DNA of 43,550 bases from Gammaproteobacteria bacterium (GCA_018826895.1 JAHJYA010000078.1:1-43550); one strand, 5' to 3'; shown: positions 1 through 8,102, counted from the stretch's first letter. Numbers and translations: made by a program. The notes: generated from the sequence alone by a model not told the origin.

Positions 1-12
1 GGGGGGGGGGGG
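1..12. other. Homopolymer G run at the window edge
   Basis: The window opens with twelve consecutive G residues, followed by ordinary sequence. A G homopolymer at the very end of a sequence is a common short-read artefact at contig ends, so these bases are probably not biological. Bases 13-101 hold no convincing gene. Confidence 0.5.
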
Positions 13-101
13 TAGATGGTGATGCGTCAACGGCGCCGCTCGAACGCACAACTCACAGGCCGTTGGCTGAGGCGGTAAACGAATAGGCGCGGGCATTACT
101 G

Positions 102-632
102 CTAAGGATTGCGTGCCAGTTCCGGGGTAAACACCCGTTTGGCATCCAGGTAGGTGCGCTGCCAATAGCTGTTGCTCAGGCTGTCCAGGCGCACGGTGCC
201 GCCGCTGGAGGGTGCGTGAACGAAACGCCCCTCACCGACATAGATACCGGCGTGGCTGACCTGGCGACCACCGTTGGTGGCGAAGAACACCAGGTCGCCG
301 CTCTGCAGGCGATCACGCCCCACATTCGGCGCGCGCATGCTGATCAGTTCGCGGGTCGAGCGCGGCAGGCTGATACCGGCGGCATCGCGGTAGACATAAC
401 CGATCAGGCCGCTGCAATCGAAGCCGCCCGCCGGGGTATTACCGCCGTAGCGATAAGGCGTGCCAACCAGGCCAAGGGCTCTGAACAGCACATCTTCGGG
501 GGAACCGCTGAGCGGGCTGGCCAACACCGGCCGCTCAAGTACCGGAGCGGTTGCAGGAGCAGGCGCATGGCTGGCACAGGCGCCGAGCAAGGCGAGCGCA
601 AACAGCAAGGACAGACGGGTGAGAGCATTCAT
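102..632 (-). CDS. NlpC/P60 family lipoprotein, probable peptidoglycan endopeptidase (copy 1)
   Basis: 176 aa. The N-terminus has a hydrophobic signal segment ending in a lipobox (LLGAC, Cys19), so the mature protein should be lipid-anchored. A proline/alanine-rich linker (about 20-45) leads to an NlpC/P60 domain. The expected cysteine-peptidase residues are visible: Cys73 in FDCSG, His127 in VSHAGIYVG and His139 in FVHAP. In this family the domain cleaves peptide stems of peptidoglycan (typically D-Glu-mDAP bonds, as in E. coli Spr/MepS). It lies 161 bp downstream of a second, longer paralogue on the same strand, so this looks like a tandem duplication. The exact bond cleaved and the physiological role are inferred from the family. 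Confidence 0.88.
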   Translation of the reverse strand: MNALTRLSLLFALALLGACASHAPAPATAPVLERPVLASPLSGSPEDVLFRALGLVGTPYRYGGNTPAGGFDCSGLIGYVYRDAAGISLPRSTRELISMRAPNVGRDRLQSGDLVFFATNGGRQVSHAGIYVGEGRFVHAPSSGGTVRLDSLSNSYWQRTYLDAKRVFTPELARNP

Positions 633-793
633 CAGCGGCGATATCCTGAGCCGGAATGCGCCCTACTCTGCCGGCTCGCACTATTCAGTGCAAGCATTAG
701 CTTTGGCAAGCAGCCTGTTGAAATATATGAGAAACGACCAGAACGGTCAGAAATGACAGACGACCTGCGCGTTGCAGGCCGCCTGTGTCACGC

Positions 794-1420
794 TCAAGGG
801 TGACGGGCCAGCGTCTCGCTCGGTGCGAGAGCCAGAACACGCTTGGCTTCGATAAAGGTACGCTTCCAGTAGCGGTCATCCAGGCTGTCGACGCGCACAC
901 CGCCGCTGCGGCTGCTGCTCGAATGGATGAACTGGTCATCACCCAGGTAGATACCTGCGTGGCTGACCCGGCCACGGCCGGCGGTGCTGAAAAACACCAG
1001 ATCACCCGGCTCCAGCTCGGCGCGATCAACCAGCGGCGCATCGATATTAATCATGTCGCGGGTGGAGCGTGGCAGTTGCATGCCGAGCTCTTCACGGAAC
1101 AGATAGCCGATAAAGCCACTGCAATCGAAACCGGACTTCACCGAGCTTCCGCCAAAGCGGTAACGAGTACCGACCAGGGACAGCCCATGGTTGAGAATAC
1201 TGTCAGCCAGCTGTGGCAATGCGTAGCTTTTGTCGTCACTGAAAGCACCGATCTCGGTACTTTCTTCGTCCTGCTCGTCCACCGACGGCATGACCATCGA
1301 GACTGGACGACTAGGAAGCTCAACCGCGGACGGCGGTTGCGGCGCGGTGCTGGCACAGGCGGCAAGCATCAGCGTAAGTGCGAGGGGCACGAGGGGTGCT
1401 AAGCGTTTGGGCATGGGCAC
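794..1420 (-). CDS. NlpC/P60 family lipoprotein, probable peptidoglycan endopeptidase (copy 2)
   Basis: 208 aa. The signal segment ends in lipobox LAAC (Cys22). An acidic, probably disordered linker (about 25-65, including DEQDEEST) precedes an NlpC/P60 domain with Cys100 (FDCSG), His154 (VSHAGIYLG) and His166 (FIHSS). The catalytic set is therefore intact, as in the neighbouring copy at 102-632. The main difference from copy 1 is the longer acidic linker, which may set reach from the membrane or a partner contact (inference). A second Met at codon 3 is an alternative start with little effect on the protein. Expected location is the periplasmic face of the outer membrane, because the residue after the lipobox Cys is Ala rather than Asp. 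Confidence 0.88.
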   Translation of the reverse strand: MPMPKRLAPLVPLALTLMLAACASTAPQPPSAVELPSRPVSMVMPSVDEQDEESTEIGAFSDDKSYALPQLADSILNHGLSLVGTRYRFGGSSVKSGFDCSGFIGYLFREELGMQLPRSTRDMINIDAPLVDRAELEPGDLVFFSTAGRGRVSHAGIYLGDDQFIHSSSSRSGGVRVDSLDDRYWKRTFIEAKRVLALAPSETLARHP

Positions 1421-1543
1421 GACCGTGTCGAGAAACTGAATAAGGACGCGACTATGCCCGCTATAGCGTCCATTTGCAAATTCTATGGCACTAAATGTGA
1501 CCCAGTAGTTCTACCGCGCCATCTAAGCCGCCTTTTTGCAAAT

Positions 1544-2215
1544 TCAGTGGTTCACCGTATGCGCCAGCATCACCGACAACTGGCACAGCGGCCGCCCGCT
1601 TTGCGCGTGCCACTGATTGAAGGCGGCTTGCACTGCCGCCCGATCCCGCTGACTGGTGGGCAGTTTATCGACAATGCCCTGAGCCTTGAGGGCCGCGACC
1701 ATATCGTCGCTGGGCACGAAGGTGTCCTTGCCGACCATGCGCAAGAACCGCGGCGCCGACAATCCGCCAAGCTGGTTGCCCTGCTTGGCCAGGTATTTCC
1801 ACAGACCGACGATGTCGCTCACCGGCCAGTCGGCAATCAGCGCGCCGAAACTGCCCTTCTCCTGGCCGACATCGAGAATGAACTGAGCATTGCGCGGCAC
1901 GCTCTTGAGTTTGCCCAGGTGGCGAATCAAGCGGGTGTCCTGCATCAGGCGCTCCAGGTGCTCAGCACCCATCAGCACCACTTTCTCTGGCGCAAAACCG
2001 AAGAACGCCTGTTCGAAGGCCGGCCACTTGGCATCCACCAGGCTGTGCTTGAGCCCGGCACGGAAGATCCGCAGGCTCATGATCGACAGATAACGGTCGT
2101 CACTGATCGCCCGCAACTGCGCCGCAGTACGCGGCTGCGGCAGCTGCGCCTCAAGGGCGGCGGCTGAGCCAAAGCGGTTCAGGCAGTATTCGTTAAGCCA
2201 TTGGTAATCGCGCAT
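1544..2215 (-). CDS. DNA-3-methyladenine glycosylase I (Tag) family protein
   Basis: 223 aa. The middle of the protein follows the methyladenine glycosylase (PF03352) pattern: a block around residues 45-110 with KWPAFEQAFFGFAPEKV, then LMQDTRLIRHLGKLKSV and an NAQFIL segment, as in E. coli Tag. The family excises 3-methyladenine from alkylated DNA for base excision repair in the cytoplasm. Oddities: the stretch where E. coli Tag has AGLSWITVL reads AGLKHSLVD here, so an aromatic next to the base pocket is not conserved, and the N- and C-terminal Cys/His zinc ligands of Tag are not in their usual spacing (Cys11 near the start, a Cys and two His near the end). The substrate could therefore differ. 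Next upstream on the same strand is ttcA, 10 bp away, so the two probably share a transcript. Confidence 0.75.
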   Translation of the reverse strand: MRDYQWLNEYCLNRFGSAAALEAQLPQPRTAAQLRAISDDRYLSIMSLRIFRAGLKHSLVDAKWPAFEQAFFGFAPEKVVLMGAEHLERLMQDTRLIRHLGKLKSVPRNAQFILDVGQEKGSFGALIADWPVSDIVGLWKYLAKQGNQLGGLSAPRFLRMVGKDTFVPSDDMVAALKAQGIVDKLPTSQRDRAAVQAAFNQWHAQSGRPLCQLSVMLAHTVNH

Positions 2216-2225
2216 GTTCGCTCGC

Positions 2226-3050
2226 TTACAGGTTCATCACGTCGAGAAAGCGCGGTGTGGCGCTGTCGTCGATCTTCAGGCTCTTGAAGTCGAACAGGTT
2301 GCGGTCGGCCAGTTGCGACGGCACCACGTTCTGCAGGGCACGGAACATAATCTCGGTGCGCCCCGGTGTCTTGCGCTCCCACTCTTGCAGCATCTCCTTG
2401 ACCACCTGCCGCTGCAGGTTTTCCTGGGATCCACACAGGTTGCACGGGATGATCGGGAATTCCTTGAGCTGGCTGTACGCCTCGATATCACTTTCGCTGC
2501 AGTAGGCCAGCGGGCGGATCACCACGTTACGCCCGTCGTCGGCGCGCAGCTTGGGCGGCATGGCCTTGAGCGTGCCGCCGTAGAACATATTGAGGAAGAA
2601 GGTTTCCAGAATGTCGTCGCGGTGATGCCCCAGGGCCATCTTGGTCGCGCCGATTTCATCGGCGAAGGTGTAGAGCGTGCCCCGGCGCAAGCGTGAACAC
2701 AGCGAGCAGGTGGTCTTACCTTCTGGGATCTTCTCCTTGACCACCGAGTAGGTGTCCTTCTCGACGATGTGGTACGGCACACCGATGGACTCCAGATAGG
2801 CCGGCAGCACATGTTCAGGGAAGCCGGGCTGCTTCTGGTCCATATTCACGGCAACGATCTCGAACTGGATCGGCGCGACCTTCTGCAGGTGCAGCAGCAC
2901 ATCGAGCATGGTGTAGCTGTCCTTGCCACCGGACAGGCAGACCATGACCTTGTCGCCATCCTCGATCATATTGAAGTCGGCAACGGCTTCGCCGGCCTGG
3001 CGACGCAGGCGTTTTTGCAGTTTGTTCTGATTGACCGAGAGGGTGCCCAT
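2226..3050 (-). CDS. ttcA: tRNA 2-thiocytidine(32) synthetase TtcA
   Basis: 274 aa, the usual length. TtcA adenylates and thiolates cytidine 32 of certain tRNAs using an iron-sulfur cluster. The PP-loop ATP-binding motif SGGKDS is at 40-45. The two CxxC pairs of the family are present: Cys115/Cys118 (CSLC) and Cys203/Cys206 (CNLC). The GHHRDD stretch near 141-146 is also typical. It is divergent from the DnaJ-related gene at 3163 and is followed 10 bp later by the glycosylase-family gene. No unusual feature; assignment is firm from motif content and length. Confidence 0.96.
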   Translation of the reverse strand: MGTLSVNQNKLQKRLRRQAGEAVADFNMIEDGDKVMVCLSGGKDSYTMLDVLLHLQKVAPIQFEIVAVNMDQKQPGFPEHVLPAYLESIGVPYHIVEKDTYSVVKEKIPEGKTTCSLCSRLRRGTLYTFADEIGATKMALGHHRDDILETFFLNMFYGGTLKAMPPKLRADDGRNVVIRPLAYCSESDIEAYSQLKEFPIIPCNLCGSQENLQRQVVKEMLQEWERKTPGRTEIMFRALQNVVPSQLADRNLFDFKSLKIDDSATPRFLDVMNL

Positions 3051-3162
3051 GGTGCGCAGGAATCCGGATACTGACGAAAGTGCGGCATTTTACGCAGAAA
3101 CCAGGCCGCACCCCACCCTGTCATCAAGGAAAATGCCGCGCACGACAGCCGGTTAAGCAACC

Positions 3163-3750
3163 ATGACTGAAGCAACTGACGATCTGCTTGACCCCATAAT
3201 GGCCGCGCTGCATGCGCACCCTGCCGGTATCGGTGAGTATGCTCTGCTCCAACACCTGCGCCAGCAAGGCTGCAGCGCCTTGCCCAGCGCGCCGTTGAGC
3301 GACACCCTGAACCTGTTCCGCTGCCATTTCTTGCTGTTCAACGCCCTCTACCGTCTGCGCGAGCGCTTGTGCGAGCAGCGCGCCGGCTGGATCGAGATCC
3401 ACACCTTGAACATTCGCCTGCTGCCCTACCAGGCCGGCACTGTCGCACTGTGCGCACACGATCCGCTGCGCGCCTATTACCTGGACTTGAGCCAGTTACA
3501 GGCAACCGGTACGGCTGAGGTCGATGCGCTGCTGCAAAGCTTCTGGCGAGGTCTGCAGGGCGGCGAAGAACGCCAGGCTGCCCTGGCCCTGTTCGAGTTG
3601 AGGGATACAGCCGAGCCGCTCACCGCCCAGCGCATTAAGCACCGCTACCGACAACTGGTGAGTCAGCACCACCCGGACCGTGGCGGCAGCACCAGCAGGC
3701 TGCAAGCGATCAATCAGGCCATGGACATACTGGAACGCTATTACCGTTGA
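3163..3750 (+). CDS. DnaJ-related protein with C-terminal partial J-domain
   Basis: 195 aa. About the first 125 residues match the DNAJ-related N-terminal type (PF12339-like, recognised from overall pattern). The C-terminus (about 155-195) holds the second half of a J-domain: a helix with RIKHRYRQLV, the HPD signature at 170-172 followed by RGG, and a closing helix LQAINQAMDILERYY. The HPD tripeptide is what J-proteins use to stimulate the ATPase of DnaK. The J-domain is at the C-terminus, not the N-terminus, and there are no zinc-finger or G/F regions, so this is a specialised class III-type co-chaperone; its client is unknown. The start ATG has only a weak purine stretch upstream. Confidence 0.8.
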   Translation: MTEATDDLLDPIMAALHAHPAGIGEYALLQHLRQQGCSALPSAPLSDTLNLFRCHFLLFNALYRLRERLCEQRAGWIEIHTLNIRLLPYQAGTVALCAHDPLRAYYLDLSQLQATGTAEVDALLQSFWRGLQGGEERQAALALFELRDTAEPLTAQRIKHRYRQLVSQHHPDRGGSTSRLQAINQAMDILERYYR

Positions 3751-3808
3751 ATCCCAGAGAGCTATTTGCTCTAAGCAGCGTCCGCCTGACGATAAAGCGC
3801 CACCTATA

Positions 3809-3827
3809 CTGCGACATAGGGTCGCAG
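3809..3827 (+). repeat. Short inverted repeat upstream of the Yip1 pair
   Basis: CTGCGAC and GTCGCAG flank a 5-base spacer (ATAGG), a perfect 7-bp stem about 90 bp upstream of the first Yip1-family start. It overlaps the end of a TATACT hexamer at 3805-3810 that could be a -10 element. With no T tract it is not a terminator; it could be an operator or leader hairpin. Weak evidence. Confidence 0.3.
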
Positions 3828-3917
3828 AGGTTCGACCTGCCACCTGCTCGCGCAGCATATGCGTAGCGGACGCAGGGCCGGGGGGCGGCTCATCATAATA
3901 ATGAGGAGGTGCTTGAT

Positions 3918-4517
3918 ATGATCCACCACGTTTGGGGGCTCTTCACCCATCCCGACCAAGAATGGCAAGAGATTCGTGGCGAGGAAGAAACCATCAGCCA
4001 CATGTACCTGACCCATGTCCTAGTGCTGGCGGCGGTACCAGCGGTCTCGGCTTATATCGGCACCACCCAGGTTGGCTGGGCCATCGGCTCACGGGCGCCG
4101 GTGATGCTCACCGAAGGCAGTGCCTTGCAACTCACCCTGATGGCCTACCTGGCCATGATTGCCGGCGTAGCGGTCATGGGCGCCTTCATTCACTGGATGG
4201 CGCGCACCTACGACGCCAGCCCCAACCTCACCCAATGCGTGGTCTTCGCGGCGTACACCGCTACGCCGCTGTTTATCGGCGGGCTAGCGGCGCTCTACCC
4301 ACACCTGTGGCTGGCAATGATCGTTGGCACTGTGGCCATCTGTTACACGGTCTATCTGCTGTATGTCGGCATTCCGGCATTTATGAACATCCCGGAGGAC
4401 GAAGGCTTTATGTTTTCCAGCTCGGTACTCGCCGTTGGCCTGGTGGTGCTGGTGGCGATGATCGCCAGCTCGGTCATCATGTGGGGGTTTGGGGTCGGCC
4501 CGGTGTACACCAGCTAA
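3918..4517 (+). CDS. Yip1-family inner-membrane protein (copy 1)
   Basis: 199 aa. A short amphipathic start (HVWGLFTHPDQEWQEIR) is followed by an integral membrane region with about five hydrophobic segments between residues 30 and 195, the Yip1-domain (PF04893) pattern. Bacterial members are inner-membrane proteins of unknown function. The ATG at 3918 is preferred over an in-frame GTG at 3909 because GAGGAGG at 3903-3909 sits 8 bases upstream of the ATG, while the GTG overlaps that ribosome-binding site. A hairpin terminator follows the gene at 4537. A clear paralogue starts at 4672. Confidence 0.8.
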   Translation: MIHHVWGLFTHPDQEWQEIRGEEETISHMYLTHVLVLAAVPAVSAYIGTTQVGWAIGSRAPVMLTEGSALQLTLMAYLAMIAGVAVMGAFIHWMARTYDASPNLTQCVVFAAYTATPLFIGGLAALYPHLWLAMIVGTVAICYTVYLLYVGIPAFMNIPEDEGFMFSSSVLAVGLVVLVAMIASSVIMWGFGVGPVYTS

Positions 4518-4536
4518 CCGAGTTAAATACTTACTG

Positions 4537-4566
4537 AGGCCGCCTACTCGGGCGGCCTTGTTGTTT
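4537..4566 (+). terminator. Intrinsic terminator between the two Yip1 genes
   Basis: AGGCCGCC (4537-4544) pairs with GGCGGCCT (4551-4558) across a 6-base loop, followed by TTGTTGTTT. It lies 20 bases past the stop of Yip1 copy 1, so copy 2 probably has its own promoter or depends on read-through. Confidence 0.75.
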
Positions 4567-4671
4567 CTGCTACTCCCGCAAACAGGTTGAACCCCCGGCC
4601 AAGAGCACCGTTCCAAGCTGTCACGATGCCCGCGGAAAAACTGCGTGCCACTGGCCGACGGAGCGCTCGCG

Positions 4672-5337
4672 ATGCATGCGCACTTCTATACCCTGCTCAC
4701 CCGCCCTGACCGTGCCTGGACAGCCATCCGCGACGACGAGGAACGCAACAGCGCCAACTACCTGATGCACCTGTTGCTGCTTGCCCTGCTGCCGGCCGTG
4801 TGCATGTTTATCGGCACCCGCTGGGTCGGCTGGAGTCTGGTCGACCAGGAACGCATTCGCCTGGATACGCCCAGCGCCCTGCAATTGAGCGTACTGCTTT
4901 ATCTGACGATCTTGCTCGGCACCGTGATCATGGGCTTTTTCATGCGCTGGATGTCGCGCACCTTTGAGGCACGGCCCACGTTCAACCAGTGCGTGGGCTT
5001 TATTGCCTATACCTGCACACCGTTCTTTATCGCCGGACTGGGAGCGCTGTACCCGACTCGCTGGATGGCCATCAGCGTGCTGCTAATCGCCGGGGGTTAC
5101 GCCAGTTACCTGCTGATCATCGGCCTGCCGCGCTTTATGCGTATCGATCACCATCAGAGCTTTCTCTACGCCGCCTCGACCTGGGCCGTGGCCCTGCTGG
5201 TCCTGGTCAATATCAAGGTCGGCATGATCCTGCTGTGGACCCAGGGGCTGGAGCCAAACTACCTGCGCAGCGTGCAACAGGACCAAAGCTACAGCACCCA
5301 GCAGGAGCGCCCACAAGATGAACCTGGCGAGCGGTGA
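4672..5337 (+). CDS. Yip1-family inner-membrane protein (copy 2)
   Basis: 221 aa. It aligns end to end with the gene at 3918: the RPDRAWTAIRDDEE start, SALQLS, GFFMRWMSRTF, FNQCVGFIAYT and GALYP blocks each have counterparts in copy 1, at roughly 40-50 percent identity by eye. The same five-segment membrane layout is seen, plus a hydrophilic tail of about 25 residues rich in Q, S and E that copy 1 lacks. The ATG at 4672 is chosen over an upstream GTG at 4645 because GGAG at 4660-4663 is well spaced and because this start matches copy 1. Function unknown; tandem duplication is inferred. Confidence 0.8.
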   Translation: MHAHFYTLLTRPDRAWTAIRDDEERNSANYLMHLLLLALLPAVCMFIGTRWVGWSLVDQERIRLDTPSALQLSVLLYLTILLGTVIMGFFMRWMSRTFEARPTFNQCVGFIAYTCTPFFIAGLGALYPTRWMAISVLLIAGGYASYLLIIGLPRFMRIDHHQSFLYAASTWAVALLVLVNIKVGMILLWTQGLEPNYLRSVQQDQSYSTQQERPQDEPGER

Positions 5338-5395
5338 CTGTACGCCGCCGCTGCTTGCGGCATAATCGCGGCCTCCAGACCATCTGCCTACCGCC

Positions 5396-5890
5396 ATGCC
5401 CGAAACGCTTCATGCCCGCGTCGAAGCCTGCTACCAACAGGCTGAAGCCTTCTTCAAACGTAAGTTCGCCCGGCCCACCGTGAGCTTCCGGCTGCGTGGG
5501 CAGAAAGCCGGAGTGGCGCACCTGACCGAGAACCTGCTGCGCTTCAATGCCCAGCTGTATCAGGAAAACCGCGAAGACTTCCTGCGCCAGACCGTACCCC
5601 ATGAAGTCGCCCACCTGGTGGCCCACCAGTTGTTCGGCCTTCGCATCCAGCCCCATGGCGAGGAATGGCAACTGATCATGCGCGGCGTCTATGAGCTACC
5701 GCCCAGCCGCTGCCACACCTATACGGTCAAACGTCGCCAGGTCAGTCGTTTTATCTACCGCTGCACGTGCGCCGACGGCGAATTCCCGTTTTCCGCCCAG
5801 CGTCACGCCCTGGTCGGCAAAGGCCGGCGTTACCTGTGTCGGCGCTGCAAAGCGACCCTGACATTCAGTGGCGAGCAACGCAGCGAATAA
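5396..5890 (+). CDS. SprT-like zinc-dependent metalloprotease domain protein
   Basis: 164 aa, the length of E. coli SprT. The HExxH metal site is at 69-73 (HEVAH), with a plausible third ligand at His87 (QPHGEEW). The C-terminal quarter is a zinc ribbon with two Cys pairs: CTC near 122-124 and CRRC near 145-148. The related eukaryotic SPRTN protease cleaves DNA-protein crosslinks; bacterial SprT proteins are poorly characterised, so a proteolytic role is inferred from the fold. No signal peptide, so cytoplasmic. It stands alone on the plus strand with 58 bp upstream of its start and no strong ribosome-binding site visible. Confidence 0.88.
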   Translation: MPETLHARVEACYQQAEAFFKRKFARPTVSFRLRGQKAGVAHLTENLLRFNAQLYQENREDFLRQTVPHEVAHLVAHQLFGLRIQPHGEEWQLIMRGVYELPPSRCHTYTVKRRQVSRFIYRCTCADGEFPFSAQRHALVGKGRRYLCRRCKATLTFSGEQRSE

Positions 5891-5971
5891 CCCCGCCCGT
5901 TATAAATCCCTGCCAACCAGCGACATACGCCATCATGGCCGCTCCCGGCGTTGCCTCGACAAGGACATCTG

Positions 5972-6706
5972 ATGATCGAACCCCTTCTGCTCAGCGCCGC
6001 GCGCGTCTCGACCTTCGATGGCACGCGCCTGCTGACCAATGCCAGCGGCTTCTTCTTCGAGCGTGACCAGCGCCTGTTTCTGGTCACCAGCCGCCACGTG
6101 ATGATCGACGAGCCCAGCGACCACTGCCCCAATCGCCTGGAAATCGAACTGCACATCGATGCCGACAACCTCACCCGCTCCATCGGCTTTTCCATCCCGC
6201 TGTACCAGGACGGCAAGTCCCAGTGGCGCCAGGGTATCGATGGTAGCGGCGAAATCGATGTCGCCCTGATCGAGTTGAAACGCGAGGCACTGCCGCCCAG
6301 CATGGTCTACCGCGCCTTTACCCCGGCGCACCTGCAACACAGCCTGGAGGAAGTAGAAGTCGGCACCTCGCTGCTGATAGTCGGCTTTCCGCTGGGCTTT
6401 CACGACAGCCTGCATCACATGCCGGTGGTTCGTCAGGCGGCGATTGCCTCCTCGTTCGGCCTGCGCTTCCAGGGTGAGGGCTATTTTCTCAGCGACGCCC
6501 GCACCCACCGCGGCACCAGCGGCGCGCCAGTGGTGATGCGCGCCCCTGGGACCCGCAACCGGGTGACTGGCGACCTGCCCTGGGTGCTCTTGGGCGTGCA
6601 TTCGGCACGGCTCGATGTGGGTAACCGCGACCTGGATATCGACGAGGCCCTTGGCCTGAACTGCACCTGGTACGCCGACATTCTGATGACCCTGAGCGCC
6701 AGCTAA
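5972..6706 (+). CDS. Trypsin-like serine protease, no signal peptide
   Basis: 244 aa. A chymotrypsin-fold triad can be read in order: His42 (VTSRHV), Asp96 (GEIDVALI) and Ser183 (HRGTSGAPV), with GFPLGF near 138-143. It resembles the protease core of HtrA/DegP proteins but ends after the protease domain, with no PDZ domain and no signal peptide or membrane anchor, so it appears cytoplasmic. The ATG at 5972 is preferred to an upstream TTG because AAGGA at 5961-5965 is properly spaced. Its stop overlaps by 4 bases the stop of the convergent CoA-transferase gene. Substrate unknown. Confidence 0.8.
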   Translation: MIEPLLLSAARVSTFDGTRLLTNASGFFFERDQRLFLVTSRHVMIDEPSDHCPNRLEIELHIDADNLTRSIGFSIPLYQDGKSQWRQGIDGSGEIDVALIELKREALPPSMVYRAFTPAHLQHSLEEVEVGTSLLIVGFPLGFHDSLHHMPVVRQAAIASSFGLRFQGEGYFLSDARTHRGTSGAPVVMRAPGTRNRVTGDLPWVLLGVHSARLDVGNRDLDIDEALGLNCTWYADILMTLSAS

Positions 6707-7884
6707 ACCACCACGTTGTGCGCCCTGAGCATAGCGATCTGCTCGGCCGAGTAACCCAGCTCGGCCAACACTGCCTCGGTATCGGCGCCCAGGGACGCGC
6801 CTATGTGCCGCGGCTCAGGCAAGCCCTCGGAGAACTTGATCGGACAGCCGATCTGCGCCTGGGGAGCAGCACCTGCCCGTGGCACCTCGGTGACCAGCCC
6901 ACGCGCCTTGATCTGCGGGTGTTCGACCGCCTCGCTGAGGCTGAGCATCGGCTCCACGCAGGCATCCAGACCAGCGAACACCTGACTCCACTCGGCAAAA
7001 TCGCGCGTCTCGAACTCGCTTGCGATCTCGCGCTTGAGCGCCTGCTGGACCTCAGGTTTCTGCGAAAGGCCATTCGCCGCCAAGTCTGGCCGGCCAAGGG
7101 CGGCGCAGAACGGCTGCATAAACTGCGGCTCCAGGCTGCCGACGGCAAACCAGCGACCATCGCGGGTGCGGTAATAGTCGTAGAAGCTACCGCCGTTGAG
7201 CGCCTGGTTCTCCATCGCCGGCTCCACCCCAGCCGCCAGGTACGCAGCGCCGGCCATACCGTGCAGGCTGAAGACGCAATCGGTCATGCTGATGTCCACC
7301 TGCTGGCCCAGCCCCGTTGTCTGGCGCTGAATCACCGCAGCCAGCAAGCCAATCACCCCATGCAGCGAGCCGCCGGCGATATCCGCCGCCTGAATGCCCA
7401 AGGGCAGCGGGCCGCTGTCGCGCCGACCGGTGTAACTGGCGAGACCGGCCAGGGCCAGGTAATTGATGTCATGCCCGGCGCGGTCACGGTAGGGACCGGT
7501 TTGCCCGTAGCCGGTGATGGACACGTAAATCAGCCGCGGGTTGATCGCCTTGAGCGCCGCGTAGCCGACGCCGAGTTTATCCATCACGCCAGGGCGAAAC
7601 TGCTCCAGCACAATGTCGTACTCAGCCACCAGCTGCTTGACCACCTCCACCGCCTCGGGCTTTTTCAGGTCAAGAGCAATGCTGCGCTTGTTGCGGTTCA
7701 GGTAGGCGTGGCTAGCGGACACGCCCGCATCATAGGGCGGCAGCAAACGCACCAGGTCCATGCGACTCGGCGACTCGACCCGCAAGACCTCGGCACCCAT
7801 ATCGGCCAACAGCAATGAGGCGAATGGGCCTGGCAGCAAGGTGGAAAAATCCAGTACCTTCAACGCGGACAATGGAGCGGACAT
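6703..7884 (-). CDS. Family III CoA transferase, alpha-methylacyl-CoA racemase-like
   Basis: 393 aa, a CaiB/BaiF family protein. The N-terminal block LDFSTLLPGPFAS and ADMGAEVLRVE are typical. The residues that act in AMACR-type racemases have counterparts: His138 in GHDINYLALAG, Asp168 in AADIAGGS exactly 30 residues later, and Glu252 in VGSLEPQF. This favours 2-methylacyl-CoA racemase activity (interconverting R and S epimers for beta-oxidation of branched acids) over CoA transfer, by analogy to human and mycobacterial enzymes. The start at 7884 is chosen because GGAGG lies 4 bases upstream of the ATG; a longer reading frame adds nine residues that include this site. It is separated from murB by a 392-bp repeat-containing gap. 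Confidence 0.85.
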   Translation of the reverse strand: MSAPLSALKVLDFSTLLPGPFASLLLADMGAEVLRVESPSRMDLVRLLPPYDAGVSASHAYLNRNKRSIALDLKKPEAVEVVKQLVAEYDIVLEQFRPGVMDKLGVGYAALKAINPRLIYVSITGYGQTGPYRDRAGHDINYLALAGLASYTGRRDSGPLPLGIQAADIAGGSLHGVIGLLAAVIQRQTTGLGQQVDISMTDCVFSLHGMAGAAYLAAGVEPAMENQALNGGSFYDYYRTRDGRWFAVGSLEPQFMQPFCAALGRPDLAANGLSQKPEVQQALKREIASEFETRDFAEWSQVFAGLDACVEPMLSLSEAVEHPQIKARGLVTEVPRAGAAPQAQIGCPIKFSEGLPEPRHIGASLGADTEAVLAELGYSAEQIAMLRAHNVVV

Positions 7885-8037
7885 GGGGCCTCCAGGCAAC
7901 AGCAGGATCAAGGCGCAGTGCGGCGATACACTGAGGCTTGCGAGCAGCCACAGTAGGCGCAGCCGCGCCGCATCTCAATGACCCAAGCGCTCAGCCGTTA
8001 TTGACCCATCCGCTCGCCCCGATACCCCAGCACGTAA

Positions 8038-8102
8038 GCCTGGGTCGAGCGCAGCGACACCCGGGACACCTCTTCCCGGGTATCGCGATGCTCAACCCAG
8101 GC
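8038..8102. repeat. Large imperfect inverted repeat (29-base arms)
   Basis: Arm 1 (8038-8066) begins GCCTGGGTCGAGC and ends ACCCGGGA. Arm 2 (8074-8102) is its reverse complement at 24 of 29 positions, with a 7-base loop (CACCTCT). Three of the five differences are C/T transitions, which become G.U pairs on one RNA strand. The GCCTGGGT...GAGC core resembles dispersed extragenic repeats seen in pseudomonads, which I recall but cannot verify here. Confidence 0.75.
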
